This document shows, in pieces, positions 16,477 to 25,504 of a stretch of DNA of 37,004 bases. Numbering within the stretch: the stretch's first letter is position 1; every line of letters begins with the position of its first letter. A model generated the notes under the pieces. It was not told the DNA's origin and did no database searches. It was given only the letters and a program-made list of their open reading frames with translations. The DNA comes from Chromatiaceae bacterium (lineage in GTDB: Bacteria; Pseudomonadota; Gammaproteobacteria; Chromatiales; Chromatiaceae): contig JAJDNF010000080.1 in the NCBI GenBank assembly GCA_022340805.1, forward strand, positions 1 through 37,004, in the 5' to 3' direction. The translations under genes were made by a program, and so were the position numbers.

Positions 16477-18117
16477 ATGCAGATGGAGACCCTGTTCGCG
16501 GCGATCGATTACCGTGATCCTATATGGATCGCCGTGGCGTTCACGTTCGGGTTCCTCGCGGTCCAGTTGCGGCTGCCACCGCTGGTCGGCTTCCTGGTGG
16601 CCGGCTTCGTGCTGAATGCCCTCGGTGCCGAGGGGGGCGCGTTCCTGGGTGAGATGGCCGACCTGGGTGTGACCCTGCTGCTGTTCTCGATCGGCCTGAA
16701 ACTGCGGATCCGGCAGCTGATTGCCTCGGAGGTCTGGGGCGTGGCGGGCGCACACATGGCGCTGACCACGCTGCTGTGGACCTTGTTGTTGATGGGGCTG
16801 GCGGCACTCGGTGTACCGATCGTCGCCCAGCTGAACTGGCCGAGCGCGTTGCTGCTGGGTTTCGCGCTGTCGTTTTCGAGCACGGTGTTTGCGGTCAAGT
16901 TGCTCGAAGACAAGGACGATGCGGCGGCATGGTACGGGCGGCTCTCGATCGGCATCCTGATCATCCAGGACATCGCCGCGGTGATCTTCCTCGGGGTCTC
17001 GACGGCCAAAGTGCCTTCGCCCATGGCGGCGCTGATGATTGTCGCGATCATTGCCGCGCGGCCCCTGTTGGGGGCAATGCTGAACCGTGCCGGCCACGGC
17101 GAACTGCAGGTCCTGATGGGCCTGGTCCTGGCACTCGGTGGCGCGAGCCTGTTTGAGCTGGTCGACATGAAAGGCGATCTGGGCGCGCTGGTGATCGGCG
17201 TGCTGCTGGCCGGGCATCCCAAGGCCAACGAGCTGTTCAAGGCGCTGTTGAGCCTCAAGGACCTGTTCCTGGTCGGTTTTTTCCTCAGTATCGGCATGGC
17301 CGGCATTCCGGATCTCACGATGCTGGCGGTCGCGTCGCTGCTGCTGCTTGCGCTGCCGTTCAAGGCGGGTCTTTTCGTCTGGCTGCTGACCCGGTTTCGC
17401 GTGCGTATACGCGCGGCCGTACTGGCATCGCAGGCGCTGACCAGCTTCAGCGAGTTCGGTCTGATTGTCGGCTCGATCGCGGTGGCCAACGGTTGGCTGG
17501 ACGAGGATTGGGTCGTGGTGCTGGCGATCGCAGTGGCGCTGTCGTTCGTTGCGGCCTCGGCGCTGAACGCACGCGCTGACGATGTCTATGTTGGCCTGCG
17601 TGCCCGGCTGCATCGATTCGAGAGTCGCGAGCGTCTGGTCGGCGACGAGCCATTGCAATTCGGCGATGCGCGCATTGTTTTGTGCGGCATGGGGCGGGTA
17701 GGCAGCGGCGCCTACGATGCCCTGGCCGGATCGCAGCGGCGCAGGGTCATCGGTGTCGATATCAACCCGGTTGTGGTGGGAAGCCAACGCGCCGAGGGCC
17801 GCGACGTTCGCCATGGCAACATGACCAACCCGGATTTCTGGGTCCAGATCGATCGCACGGCATTCCAGGTCGAGTGGATCCTGCTGGCAATGCCGACCCT
17901 GCGTGCCAATCTCACCGCAGCGCGACTCGCGCGCGAGTGGGGGTTTAGGGGCCGGATCGGCGCCACGGCCAAGTTTCCCGATGAGGCGCAGCAACTGCGC
18001 CGGCATGGGGTCGATGCCGTGTTCGACATCTATGCCGAGGCCGGGCGGGGTTTTGCAGACCACGCCGAGGCGCTGTTCTCGACCGACCGCGGTGCCGATG
18101 CGAGCACTGCAGACTGA
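16477..18117 (+). CDS. CPA2-type cation/proton antiporter with TrkA-N domain (KefB/YbaL-like)
   Basis: A protein of about 546 residues. The first ~370 residues form a hydrophobic CPA2 antiporter domain with some 12 membrane segments (LGVTLLLFSIGLKL, LGFALSFSSTVFAVKLLEDKDD, IGILIIQDIAAVIFLG, LTSFSEFGLIVGSIAV). The Gln-Asp in IQDIAAV matches the ion-binding segment of KefC-like proteins. A TrkA-N/RCK nucleotide-binding domain follows (ARIVLCGMGRVGSGAYDAL ... GVDINPVVV). It probably exchanges K+ or Na+ for protons under control of the nucleotide-binding domain. Possible starts are GTG 16471, ATG 16477 and ATG 16483; I prefer 16477 for its spacing from GGACGAC. It lies upstream of, but not clearly in an operon with, the pyruvate kinase homologue. 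Confidence 0.9.
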   Translation: MQMETLFAAIDYRDPIWIAVAFTFGFLAVQLRLPPLVGFLVAGFVLNALGAEGGAFLGEMADLGVTLLLFSIGLKLRIRQLIASEVWGVAGAHMALTTLLWTLLLMGLAALGVPIVAQLNWPSALLLGFALSFSSTVFAVKLLEDKDDAAAWYGRLSIGILIIQDIAAVIFLGVSTAKVPSPMAALMIVAIIAARPLLGAMLNRAGHGELQVLMGLVLALGGASLFELVDMKGDLGALVIGVLLAGHPKANELFKALLSLKDLFLVGFFLSIGMAGIPDLTMLAVASLLLLALPFKAGLFVWLLTRFRVRIRAAVLASQALTSFSEFGLIVGSIAVANGWLDEDWVVVLAIAVALSFVAASALNARADDVYVGLRARLHRFESRERLVGDEPLQFGDARIVLCGMGRVGSGAYDALAGSQRRRVIGVDINPVVVGSQRAEGRDVRHGNMTNPDFWVQIDRTAFQVEWILLAMPTLRANLTAARLAREWGFRGRIGATAKFPDEAQQLRRHGVDAVFDIYAEAGRGFADHAEALFSTDRGADASTAD

Positions 18118-18331
18118 GCGGTGAACGCGTTCCGCTACGCCGGCCGGTGGTGCCAACGCGCCGCAAGCCGCAGATAAATGACCAATCCTTGTCACAATCG
18201 TTACAAACGACGCTGCTATAAGCCTTTAGCGAGGCGCGGGTCCGGGGGCATCGATTTGCCGCTGGCCAACCCTCAGCCTGCGCGCTCCAACCGCAAGCTC
18301 CCACGCCCACCCCGTGAACACGGCATGTCCC

Positions 18332-20188
18332 ATGGAAAACCAGATCGATCCAAGATTCGTAAAACGCCTGATACCCGAGGTTGACCGGCTGTTGCAGGAG
18401 GCGCTCGATTTCGAGCTGCTGTACGCCGCGGAGCTCGAGCAGGTCCACCCCGACTTTCTCGACAGTGCGCGCAACCTGCTGCACTACCTCGGGGTCCGTC
18501 GTCACGACATCCGCAAGCTGCAGGAGAACCTGTCGAGCCTGGGGCTTTCCTCTCTGGGGCGCATGGAGGCGCATACCCTGGCGACCCTCGATGGGGTCCT
18601 CGGCGCGCTGTACCGCCTGGCCGGCGATCTGCCGCCCGAGGCGATCGAACGCCGACCACCGGTTGGCTTTCACAGTGGGCCGGCGCTGTTGACGGACCAT
18701 GCCGCGGCGTTGCTCGGCAATCCGCCGCCGCGCCGTTCAGGCCGGGTCATGGTGACCATGCCCAGCGCGGCGGCGACCGACGCCGGCCTGGTGCGTGAAC
18801 TGCTCGAGACCGGCATGACCATCATGCGCATCAATTGCGCCCATGACGACCCGCAGGCCTGGCTGGCAATGATCGACAACCTGCGGCGCAGCGAGGCCGA
18901 GCTCGGCGTGCACTGCCGGATCCTGGCCGATCTGGCCGGTCCCAAGCTCAGGACCGGTGCGATCGGCGGTGGACAGCAGGTCGTGAAGATCCGCCCGCAG
19001 CGCGATACCCGGGGCAAGGTACTGGTCAAAGCGGCCATCTGGCTCACACCGGCGGACGCGCCACAGCCCGCCGCTCTGGGAATCACCGCGACCCTGCCGG
19101 TCGATGCCGCGCTGCTCGAGCCTGCCAGGCCCGGTGACACCATCGCTTTCAGGGATACCCGAGGCAGGCGTCGTGTCCTGGTCATCACCGCGCGACACGA
19201 GGCATCCTGCGTCGCCGAATGTGATCGCACCAGCTACGTCGAGGCCGATCACCCGCTGCGCCTGAAACGGCGCGGGCGCAAGATCGCCGAGGGCTATGTC
19301 GGTGCGCTCCCGCAGGTCGTGCCGGTCCTCACGCTGTACCCGGGCGAGCGACTGCGCGTGACCCGGGAGGATCTGCTCGGGCGAGCGGCTGTGCGCGATG
19401 CCGCCGGTAGGATCGTCGAACCCGCGCGGATTCCCTGCACGCTGGGTGCAATCCTGCACAAGGTGAAACCCGGTGAGCGCGTGTGGTTCGACGACGGCAA
19501 GATCGGCGCCAGCGTGGTCGAGGTGGGGGCGGACGAGTTCACGGTCGAGATCGTGCATGCCCGACCGGATGGCTCGAAGCTGCGCGCGGACAAGGGCATC
19601 AACCTGCCAGATACGACCTTCGACCTGCCGGCGCTCACCGCCAAGGACTATCGCGACCTCGATGTCGTTGCGCCACATGTCGACATGGTCGGCCTGTCGT
19701 TCCTGCGCAAGCCTGACGACATCGAACTGCTGGTCGACCGCCTGGACGAACTCGGTGCCGGGCATCTCGGTATCGTGCTCAAGATAGAAAACCGTCGTGC
19801 CTTCGATCGGCTGCCTCGCATCCTGTTGACCGCACTGCGCTCGCCGCCGGTCGGCATCATGGTTGCTCGCGGCGACCTGGCGGTGGAGATGGGCTTTGAG
19901 CGTCTCGCCGAGGTACAGGAGGAGATCCTGTGGATGTGCGAGGCGGCGCACGTCCCGGTGATCTGGGCGACCCAGGTGCTCGAGGGGTTGGCCAAGACAG
20001 GCGCGCCGTCCAGGGCCGAGGTCACCGATGCGGCGATGAGCAGCAGGGCCGAATGCGTGATGTTGAACAAGGGTCCGTACATTGTCGAGGCGGCGCGGTT
20101 CCTGGGCGGGGTGCTCGAGCGCATGGCCTATCACCAGTCGAAGAAATCGTCGACCCTGCGCAGGCTGTCGGTCGCGCAGATGACCTGA
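18332..20188 (+). CDS. Atypical long pyruvate kinase-family protein
   Basis: A 618-residue homologue, against about 470-480 for standard enzymes. Residues 1-130 are a helical extension unlike pyruvate kinase. The barrel then appears: MRINCAHDD (about 165), DLAGPKLRTG (200), a longer than usual B-domain insertion (about 215-385), WFDDGKIG (385), KGINLPDT (421), LPALTAKDYRD (432), KIEN with the catalytic Lys484, IMVARGDLAVEM (509) and ATQVLEGL (546). The C-terminal allosteric domain is absent; the protein ends soon after the barrel. Two classic motifs differ: NFSHG reads NCAHD, losing the Ser potassium ligand, and MLSGETA reads MLNKGPY. It may make pyruvate and ATP from PEP, or act on another substrate. 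ATG 18332 was chosen; GTG 18314 is also in frame. The 214-base gap before it is AT-rich around 18180-18222 (TATAAG at 18217). Confidence 0.82.
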   Translation: MENQIDPRFVKRLIPEVDRLLQEALDFELLYAAELEQVHPDFLDSARNLLHYLGVRRHDIRKLQENLSSLGLSSLGRMEAHTLATLDGVLGALYRLAGDLPPEAIERRPPVGFHSGPALLTDHAAALLGNPPPRRSGRVMVTMPSAAATDAGLVRELLETGMTIMRINCAHDDPQAWLAMIDNLRRSEAELGVHCRILADLAGPKLRTGAIGGGQQVVKIRPQRDTRGKVLVKAAIWLTPADAPQPAALGITATLPVDAALLEPARPGDTIAFRDTRGRRRVLVITARHEASCVAECDRTSYVEADHPLRLKRRGRKIAEGYVGALPQVVPVLTLYPGERLRVTREDLLGRAAVRDAAGRIVEPARIPCTLGAILHKVKPGERVWFDDGKIGASVVEVGADEFTVEIVHARPDGSKLRADKGINLPDTTFDLPALTAKDYRDLDVVAPHVDMVGLSFLRKPDDIELLVDRLDELGAGHLGIVLKIENRRAFDRLPRILLTALRSPPVGIMVARGDLAVEMGFERLAEVQEEILWMCEAAHVPVIWATQVLEGLAKTGAPSRAEVTDAAMSSRAECVMLNKGPYIVEAARFLGGVLERMAYHQSKKSSTLRRLSVAQMT

Positions 20189-20211
20189 GCGCGAACCAGA
20201 TCCGTTCGCGC
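20189..20211. terminator. Hairpin between convergent pyruvate kinase-like and CLC genes
   Basis: A perfect 8-base inverted repeat, GCGCGAAC (20189-20196) and GTTCGCGC (20204-20211), with a 7-base loop directly abuts the TGA of the pyruvate kinase-like gene. Thirty bases later the opposing CLC gene ends. There is no T run, so it may be a bidirectional, Rho-assisted or stabilising hairpin. Confidence 0.4.
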
Positions 20212-20241
20212 CTCGCGGCGGCCTGGGCCGATATGGCTGGT

Positions 20242-21567
20242 TCAGGGCGTCTGCGGCGGGCGTGGGTCCTTGCCGGTGGTGGCGCCGGTGTTGTGCAGAT
20301 AGGCATGCGCCAGCGCCTTGTACAGCGGCTCCGCACAGACATGCCGTGAGACCCATTCGGCGACCAGGGCTGTTCCCATCAATGGCAACAGCATGGCGTG
20401 GTCGTTGGTCATCTCGACCACCACCACCACCGCGGTGATTGGCGAGCGCACCACGCCGGTGAAGTAGGCGGTCATCGACAATAGCGCGAGCGCCGGAATC
20501 GGCGTCGAGGTGAGCAATTCGCCCAGCGCGGCACCCAGGCCGGCGCCGGTAGACAGGGTCGGCGCGAAGATGCCGCCGGGGATGCCGCTCCAGTAGGACA
20601 CCAGGGTCGCGGCGAGCTTGGCCAGCGGGTACCAGCTGTTGCCTTCGCCGCCACTCAGCACACGCCTGGCCTCGTCATAGCCGGTGCCGAAGGTCAGGCC
20701 TGCGGTACCCAGCCCCACGGCCGCCAGCAGCAGGCCACAGCTGGCCGCGAACAGGTAGGGATGCGCCCGGCGCAGCGGCGCCAGGTGCCTGGTACCCAGT
20801 ACCAGGAAGTGGCTGAACAGTCCGCCGAGCAGACCGCCGAGCAGACCGCAGACCAGCACCGGCAGCAACAGCTGACCGATCGGCAGGCTGACCTCGACAG
20901 AGCCGAAATAGTGGTAGTTGCCGTGCAGCGCGATGGCCGTCATGCCCGCCAGGATCACCGCGGTGAGGACGATCCCGCTGGTGCGTTCCTCGAAGCTGCG
21001 GCTCATCTCCTCGATCGCGAACACGATCCCGGCCAGCGGCGTATTGAATGCCGCGGCCAGCCCAGCCGCGGCGCCGGCGATGATCAGGCCGCGTTCCTGG
21101 ACATGCAGCGGAAAATGCGCCAGGCGCACCAGGCTGTACGACAGCGCGGCGGCGATGTGCACGGTTGGTCCCTCGCGTCCGATCGACGCGCCGCACAACA
21201 GTCCCACGACGATCATCGCACCCTTGCCCAGCGCCACCGGCAGACCCAGCACGCGCCGGCGCAGGGCCTCGTCGTTGACCTGCAGCATTGCGATTACCTG
21301 CGGGATGCCGCTGCCCTCGGCGGCGGGGAACAGGCGTCGCGTGACCCAGGCGATGAACATCAGGCCGAGCGGCGTGATCAGGAAAGGCAGCCACGGGCGG
21401 CCGGCGACCACGGCGTTGAAGGTCGTGCCCGCCCAGTCGCTGGCCCAGGCGAGGCTGGTGGCGGCCGCGCCAAGCAGCATCGCGCCGCCCCAGAACACCA
21501 GGCGTCTGCGCCAGGTGCGGACTGAGGCCAGTTGCCGGCGGGTGCGCCGCCATTGCTTGCGCGACAT
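20242..21567 (-). CDS. CLC-family chloride transporter, first of a tandem pair
   Basis: A 441-residue CLC membrane protein with the chloride-selectivity motifs: GSGIP at 85-89 (Ser coordinates chloride), GREGP at 130-134 with the gating Glu132, and GGIFAP further on. The second proton-pathway Glu of exchangers is also present in FAIEEM (about 186), which suggests a Cl-/H+ antiporter rather than a channel. It has no C-terminal CBS domains. Its start lies four bases after the stop of a second CLC gene, so the two are translated from one mRNA; CLC proteins are dimers, so they might form a heterodimer (inference). Confidence 0.93.
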   Translation of the reverse strand: MSRKQWRRTRRQLASVRTWRRRLVFWGGAMLLGAAATSLAWASDWAGTTFNAVVAGRPWLPFLITPLGLMFIAWVTRRLFPAAEGSGIPQVIAMLQVNDEALRRRVLGLPVALGKGAMIVVGLLCGASIGREGPTVHIAAALSYSLVRLAHFPLHVQERGLIIAGAAAGLAAAFNTPLAGIVFAIEEMSRSFEERTSGIVLTAVILAGMTAIALHGNYHYFGSVEVSLPIGQLLLPVLVCGLLGGLLGGLFSHFLVLGTRHLAPLRRAHPYLFAASCGLLLAAVGLGTAGLTFGTGYDEARRVLSGGEGNSWYPLAKLAATLVSYWSGIPGGIFAPTLSTGAGLGAALGELLTSTPIPALALLSMTAYFTGVVRSPITAVVVVVEMTNDHAMLLPLMGTALVAEWVSRHVCAEPLYKALAHAYLHNTGATTGKDPRPPQTP

Positions 21568-21571
21568 GTCC

Positions 21572-22846
21572 TCAGCCCTCCCGCTCTTCCGACCGGCGGC
21601 GCAGGTAGTCGAACACCGAATCGCGGCCCAGCATCTGGCGTGCCACCAGGTCCGCGGTCACGACCACGGTCATGCCCGGCAGGATGATTCCCGGATCGGC
21701 AGTTAGTTCCAACAGCGCGAACAGCGCGGCCAGCGGTGCCTGGAGTACCGCGCCCATCATGGCCACCATGCCCATGGTTCCGTAGAAACTCTCCGAGCCG
21801 GTCGCAAAGCCCACCCAACCCGGCGCGCTGACCCCAACCAGGGCGCCGGCCGCACCACCGATGACCAGCGAGGGGCCGATCAGTCCGCCTGGTACGCGCA
21901 GTCCGACTGCGACCGCGGTGGTGGCCAGCTTGGCCACCGTCAACCCGGCCAGCAGCGCGGCACCCAGCCGGTTGTCGAGAATCGCGCTCAAGGTGTCGTA
22001 GCTCACGCCGAGCACCTGCGGATAGGCCAGCCCGACCAGCCCGGTGACTGCCCCGGCACAGGCGAAAGCCGGCAACGGGCGCCAACCCCGGGTCGCATGC
22101 GCCAGCCGGTCTGCGCCCCACACGAACGCGAGTGCCAGGACGCCCAGCAGCACACCCAGGCCGAGCAGCAGCGAGAATTCGTACAGCGAGCCCATGTCCA
22201 GATTCATGACCTGAAAGGCGGGGTTGTCGCCATAGCGTGCGCGGCTGATGATCGCGCCGATTACCGAGGCGGCGATGATCGGTATGAACCGCTCTATGCG
22301 GTAGCGGACGTGCAATACCTCGATCACGAATGCCACCCCGGCCAGCGGGGTGTTGAATGCGGCGGCGATCGAGGCAGCGCCGCCACACGCGGTGAGCGTG
22401 TACACGTTCACGCCGGAGGCCCCGATGCGTCTCCCCAGCAGGTTGCCGGCAGTCGCCCCCAGGTGCACGCCCGGACCCTCGCGGTCCACCGATTGCCCGC
22501 ACAGGATGGCGAAGGCGCCAGCGAAAAACTGCACGACCGCATTGCGGAACGGCAGCACCGACCGCCCCGGCCGCTTGATGCGGCGCAGTACATGGACGAT
22601 GCCCACCTCGCGGAGTTGCGGATCGAGCCGCTCGAACACCAGCCCCAGGACCACGCCCCCGGCCAACGGCAGGACCAGCACCGCCCAGCCCGGCAGCGAC
22701 TCGTAGCCGCCCAGCTCGCCGCTCGGCAGGAACAGGCGCTGGCCATCCTCGATCACCCAGCGGAATGCCAGCACCAGCAGCGCGGCCGCGGCCCCGGTGG
22801 CTGCGCCCCAGAGGGTCGTCGCGATCAGCGCAGATTGCGGTTTCAT
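21572..22846 (-). CDS. CLC-family transporter, second of the pair, with altered selectivity motif
   Basis: A 424-residue CLC protein. The gating glutamate is kept (DREGP, Glu123), as is a Glu in the proton pathway (FVIEVLHVRY, Glu176) and the GGLIGPSL filter loop. The GSGIP motif reads EVGIV (80-84), placing Val81 where chloride-coordinating Ser is expected. Anion selectivity may therefore differ from the partner gene. ATG 22846 was chosen because it gives MKPQSALIATTLWGAATGAAAA with the first helix near the N-terminus; the frame is open to 22912. It is upstream of and coupled to the other CLC gene. The promoter should lie in 22847-23291. Confidence 0.9.
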   Translation of the reverse strand: MKPQSALIATTLWGAATGAAAALLVLAFRWVIEDGQRLFLPSGELGGYESLPGWAVLVLPLAGGVVLGLVFERLDPQLREVGIVHVLRRIKRPGRSVLPFRNAVVQFFAGAFAILCGQSVDREGPGVHLGATAGNLLGRRIGASGVNVYTLTACGGAASIAAAFNTPLAGVAFVIEVLHVRYRIERFIPIIAASVIGAIISRARYGDNPAFQVMNLDMGSLYEFSLLLGLGVLLGVLALAFVWGADRLAHATRGWRPLPAFACAGAVTGLVGLAYPQVLGVSYDTLSAILDNRLGAALLAGLTVAKLATTAVAVGLRVPGGLIGPSLVIGGAAGALVGVSAPGWVGFATGSESFYGTMGMVAMMGAVLQAPLAALFALLELTADPGIILPGMTVVVTADLVARQMLGRDSVFDYLRRRSEEREG

Positions 22847-23291
22847 CGGGCCACGCGCGCCCGGCGGCGACACTGGAGTGCTGTGGGGATGGCGTCGGCA
22901 GGCCGGAGGCAAGGGGCTGACGCATCAAAGGCCAGGGTGCCCGTGTTCAGGCAGGGTCGCTCGGCGCCCGGTCGTATCTGGTCCATTCCTCCCATCGCCG
23001 GCAGCCCCTGCAACAACGTCTGGCGTCCAGTCTATTAAGAAACCGCCAGCGAAGCCACGCAGCGGCCGGGTGCTGCGCGTGTTGAGCGGGCTGAATTCCT
23101 GCTGAAAAAGTTCTCTTTCCGATCGCGGTGTTCCTTATACTCGGCTCGACCACCGTCACGCCGGGTTGCCATTGAGGACCATGCGATGACCAGTCGATGG
23201 ACGAGCCGCAACCGGCCGGCAGAGGCCCGGATCGGGCAGGGACTGACGGCCGGCCACCGACACGGATTCGATTGCAGGGGGAATGGACACG
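22847..23291. other. Divergent intergenic region between CLC pair and ferredoxin reductase
   Basis: This 445-base gap has no gene I can support. It separates two divergent units, so promoters for both should lie here. A plausible -10 hexamer for the plus-strand reductase is TATACT at 23136-23141 in a locally AT-rich stretch, but no good -35 lies 16-18 bases upstream. The reductase ribosome-binding site AGGGGG lies at about 23277-23281. Confidence 0.45.
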
Positions 23292-24770
23292 ATGAAGACG
23301 TCGCAATGGTTGTCACTGTCGCGCGCCGCGCGTCTCGCCGGCGTGTCGCGTGGCGAACTGCAGGCCAGGGTAAGGCAGCAGGACGTCGCCACGTTCGAGG
23401 GTCAGATCGCGGTCGGCGACCTGATCGGGCTTTATCCGGAGGTCGATATCGACCATGACCCGGTGCTCGAGCGCATGGCACTGATCAAGTCGAAGGCGCG
23501 GCCCAAGTCCCGCTACACGGATAATTGGTTGCCTGAGCCCGAGGTGCTGATGGCGCGCCTGCAGGATTTCCAGCACGTGCTGACCCGGACCAAGGCCTCG
23601 CTGAACACGATCGAAGAGGTCTTGGGCGAGGTGACCGGACAGCTCGAGGCGGCCGCCGAGGCCGATGAGCGGTCCCTGCGCACCGCGGTGCGCGCGCTGG
23701 CGGTGCGCCTGCGCCAGTCCCTGGACAAGGCCCAGGCGCGCGTGGACCGCAGGGCAGAACTGTTTGCCAAGGACGCGATGCTGCGTTTCTTTTCGGTGAG
23801 TGCGCGGATCGAGTCCAGCGGCCACGAGTTCTTCGTCGAGGGCAGGGATTCGCTGCTCGAGGCCGCACTCAAGGCTGGACTGCACCTCGACTACGGCTGC
23901 TCGAGCGGCAACTGCGGCTCGTGCAAGGTGCGCGTGCTCGACGGCAAGGTGCGCAAGATCCGCGAGCACGATTACCTGCTGACCGCGCGCGAGCGCGAGC
24001 AGGGCTGGTGTCTGGCCTGCTCGAACACCGCGGTCAGCGATGTGCTGCTCGAGGCGAACGAGGCACACAGCCCGGATGATCTGCCGTCGCAGGCTGTGCG
24101 CTGCGTGGTGCGCAAGATAGAGCCGGTCAGCGATGATCTGCGCCTGGTGCACGTGCAGACACCGCGCACGCAGACGCTGCGATTCATGGCCGGGCAGCGC
24201 GTGTCGGCGACCCTGGAAGATGGACAGCGGCGCGACCTGGCGGTGGCGAGCTGTCCCTGCGACGGACGCCATCTGCAGTTCCTGGTGCGCCTGCGGGCCG
24301 ACGATGGCTTTGTCGCCGGCCTGTTGGCCGGGCGGACCAGCCAGACGCTGCTGCTCGAGGGACCGTTCGGCGATTTTCTGCTCGACGACGACAGCGCAGA
24401 CCCGGCCGTTTTTGTCGCGGTCGGCGACGGCTTCGCGCCGGTCAAGAGTCTGATCGAGCATACAATCACGATCGACAACGTCGTGGCTATGTATCTGTTC
24501 CGCATCGATGCGGTGCCGCACGGCAGCCTGCTGGGTAATCTGTGTCGGTCCTGGAACGACGCGCTGGACAACTTCGTCTATCGTCGCCTCGACGCGCACC
24601 TGGCGCCTGATGCAGCCTTGCAAATGATCGCGGAAACCTGCGGTGAACTGGCGAAATGCCGCCTGTATGTGGCGGGTCCGCGCGACTGGATCGCCGGGTT
24701 CCTCGCCGGTGCAGCTGCCGCCGGGGTGGCCGCGGACCGCATTCGCACGGACGTCATCGATATCGGCTGA
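23292..24770 (+). CDS. 2Fe-2S ferredoxin/FAD-NAD(P)H reductase with HTH-like and coiled-coil N-terminus
   Basis: A 492-residue protein. Residues 5-48 look like a MerR-type helix-turn-helix (LSLSRAARLAGVSRGELQARVRQ), residues 84-155 like a coiled coil. A plant-type [2Fe-2S] ferredoxin domain follows: Cys203, Cys208 and Cys211 in YGCSSGNCGSC and Cys243 in WCLACSN. The C-terminal part resembles the FAD- and NAD(P)-binding reductase of oxygenase systems (MmoC, DmpP), with GDGFAPVKSLIEH as the nucleotide loop. The FAD motif RxYS reads RDLA, losing Tyr and Ser, so flavin binding is uncertain. ATG 23292 was preferred because AGGGGG then has proper spacing; ATG 23283 is too close to it. The MarC gene starts 35 bases downstream, probably in one operon. 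The electron acceptor is unknown. Confidence 0.85.
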   Translation: MKTSQWLSLSRAARLAGVSRGELQARVRQQDVATFEGQIAVGDLIGLYPEVDIDHDPVLERMALIKSKARPKSRYTDNWLPEPEVLMARLQDFQHVLTRTKASLNTIEEVLGEVTGQLEAAAEADERSLRTAVRALAVRLRQSLDKAQARVDRRAELFAKDAMLRFFSVSARIESSGHEFFVEGRDSLLEAALKAGLHLDYGCSSGNCGSCKVRVLDGKVRKIREHDYLLTAREREQGWCLACSNTAVSDVLLEANEAHSPDDLPSQAVRCVVRKIEPVSDDLRLVHVQTPRTQTLRFMAGQRVSATLEDGQRRDLAVASCPCDGRHLQFLVRLRADDGFVAGLLAGRTSQTLLLEGPFGDFLLDDDSADPAVFVAVGDGFAPVKSLIEHTITIDNVVAMYLFRIDAVPHGSLLGNLCRSWNDALDNFVYRRLDAHLAPDAALQMIAETCGELAKCRLYVAGPRDWIAGFLAGAAAAGVAADRIRTDVIDIG

Positions 24771-24805
24771 GAGTGCCGCATCACCACAGGGCGGGCAGGC
24801 GGGAC

Positions 24806-25441
24806 ATGCAACACTGGTTTGAATACACACGCTTCTTCACCGCGCTGCTGGTCATACTGGATCCGTTCATGGCGATACCGATCCTGCTGGCCCTGACCGA
24901 GGGCTACACCAGCGGCGAGCGCAATCGCATCGTGCGCACCACGGCGCTGACCGTGGCCACCGTGCTGGTGCTGATGGCACTGCTCGGTGAGACCATGCTG
25001 CACTGGTTGGGCACCAGCCTCGGATCGTTTCGCGTCGGTGGCGGCATCGTGCTGTTCCTGATGGCGCTGGCCATGCTGCAGGCCCAGGCAGACCGAATGC
25101 GTACCACGCCGCTGGAAGAGCGCAGTGCGGCAAACCGCGCGAGTATCGCAGTGGTCCCTCTGGCGGTCCCGCTGCTGGCCGGGCCTGGCGCGATGAGCAC
25201 CGTGATCATTGCGATGCACCGCTCCTCCGCGCCTTCCCACGCGTTCATGATCATCACGGTCATCCTGCTGATCTCGCTGACCCTGTGGTTGGTGCTGCGC
25301 CTGGCCCGGCCGATCGGCGACATGCTGGGCGACATCGGGTTGAATGTACTGAACCGGCTGTTCGGCCTGATCCTCGCCGCGATCGCGGTCGAGGTCATCG
25401 CCAATGGCATGAAGCAGCTGTTCCCGGTGCTGAGCGGCTGA
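24806..25441 (+). CDS. MarC-family integral membrane protein
   Basis: A 211-residue protein with about six membrane segments, typical of the MarC/YhgN family (UPF0056): FFTALLVILDPFMAIPILLAL near the N-terminus, GGGIVLFLMALAML, the conserved VPLAVPLLAGPGAMSTVI, and LNRLFGLILAAIAVEVIANGM at the end. Its function is not established in the family; some members were once linked to antibiotic resistance, a link later doubted. ATG 24806 follows GGCGGGA. It lies 35 bases after the reductase gene and likely shares its transcript. Confidence 0.92.
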   Translation: MQHWFEYTRFFTALLVILDPFMAIPILLALTEGYTSGERNRIVRTTALTVATVLVLMALLGETMLHWLGTSLGSFRVGGGIVLFLMALAMLQAQADRMRTTPLEERSAANRASIAVVPLAVPLLAGPGAMSTVIIAMHRSSAPSHAFMIITVILLISLTLWLVLRLARPIGDMLGDIGLNVLNRLFGLILAAIAVEVIANGMKQLFPVLSG

Positions 25442-25504
25442 GCACGTGACTGGGCAGCCCGATAACGGCGGATATGCCGTGTCGCATCGCTCATCGTGCC
25501 CTGC

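Noticed and set aside
16378-18195. 605-codon minus-strand frame opposite the KefB-like antiporter
   Set aside because: The product is a Gln/Arg/His-rich low-complexity string typical of a shadow frame; the plus strand encodes a clear antiporter.
18737-20356. 539-codon minus-strand frame opposite the pyruvate kinase-like gene
   Set aside because: Antisense shadow; the plus-strand frame carries the pyruvate kinase motifs.
21378-22928. 516-codon minus-strand frame overlapping the second CLC gene
   Set aside because: Out-of-frame Gly/Arg-rich translation of the CLC gene; the CLC frame is clear.
22797-23105. Small plus-strand ORF of 102 codons upstream of the ferredoxin reductase
   Set aside because: It starts inside the opposite-strand CLC gene, has no ribosome-binding site and no recognisable sequence.
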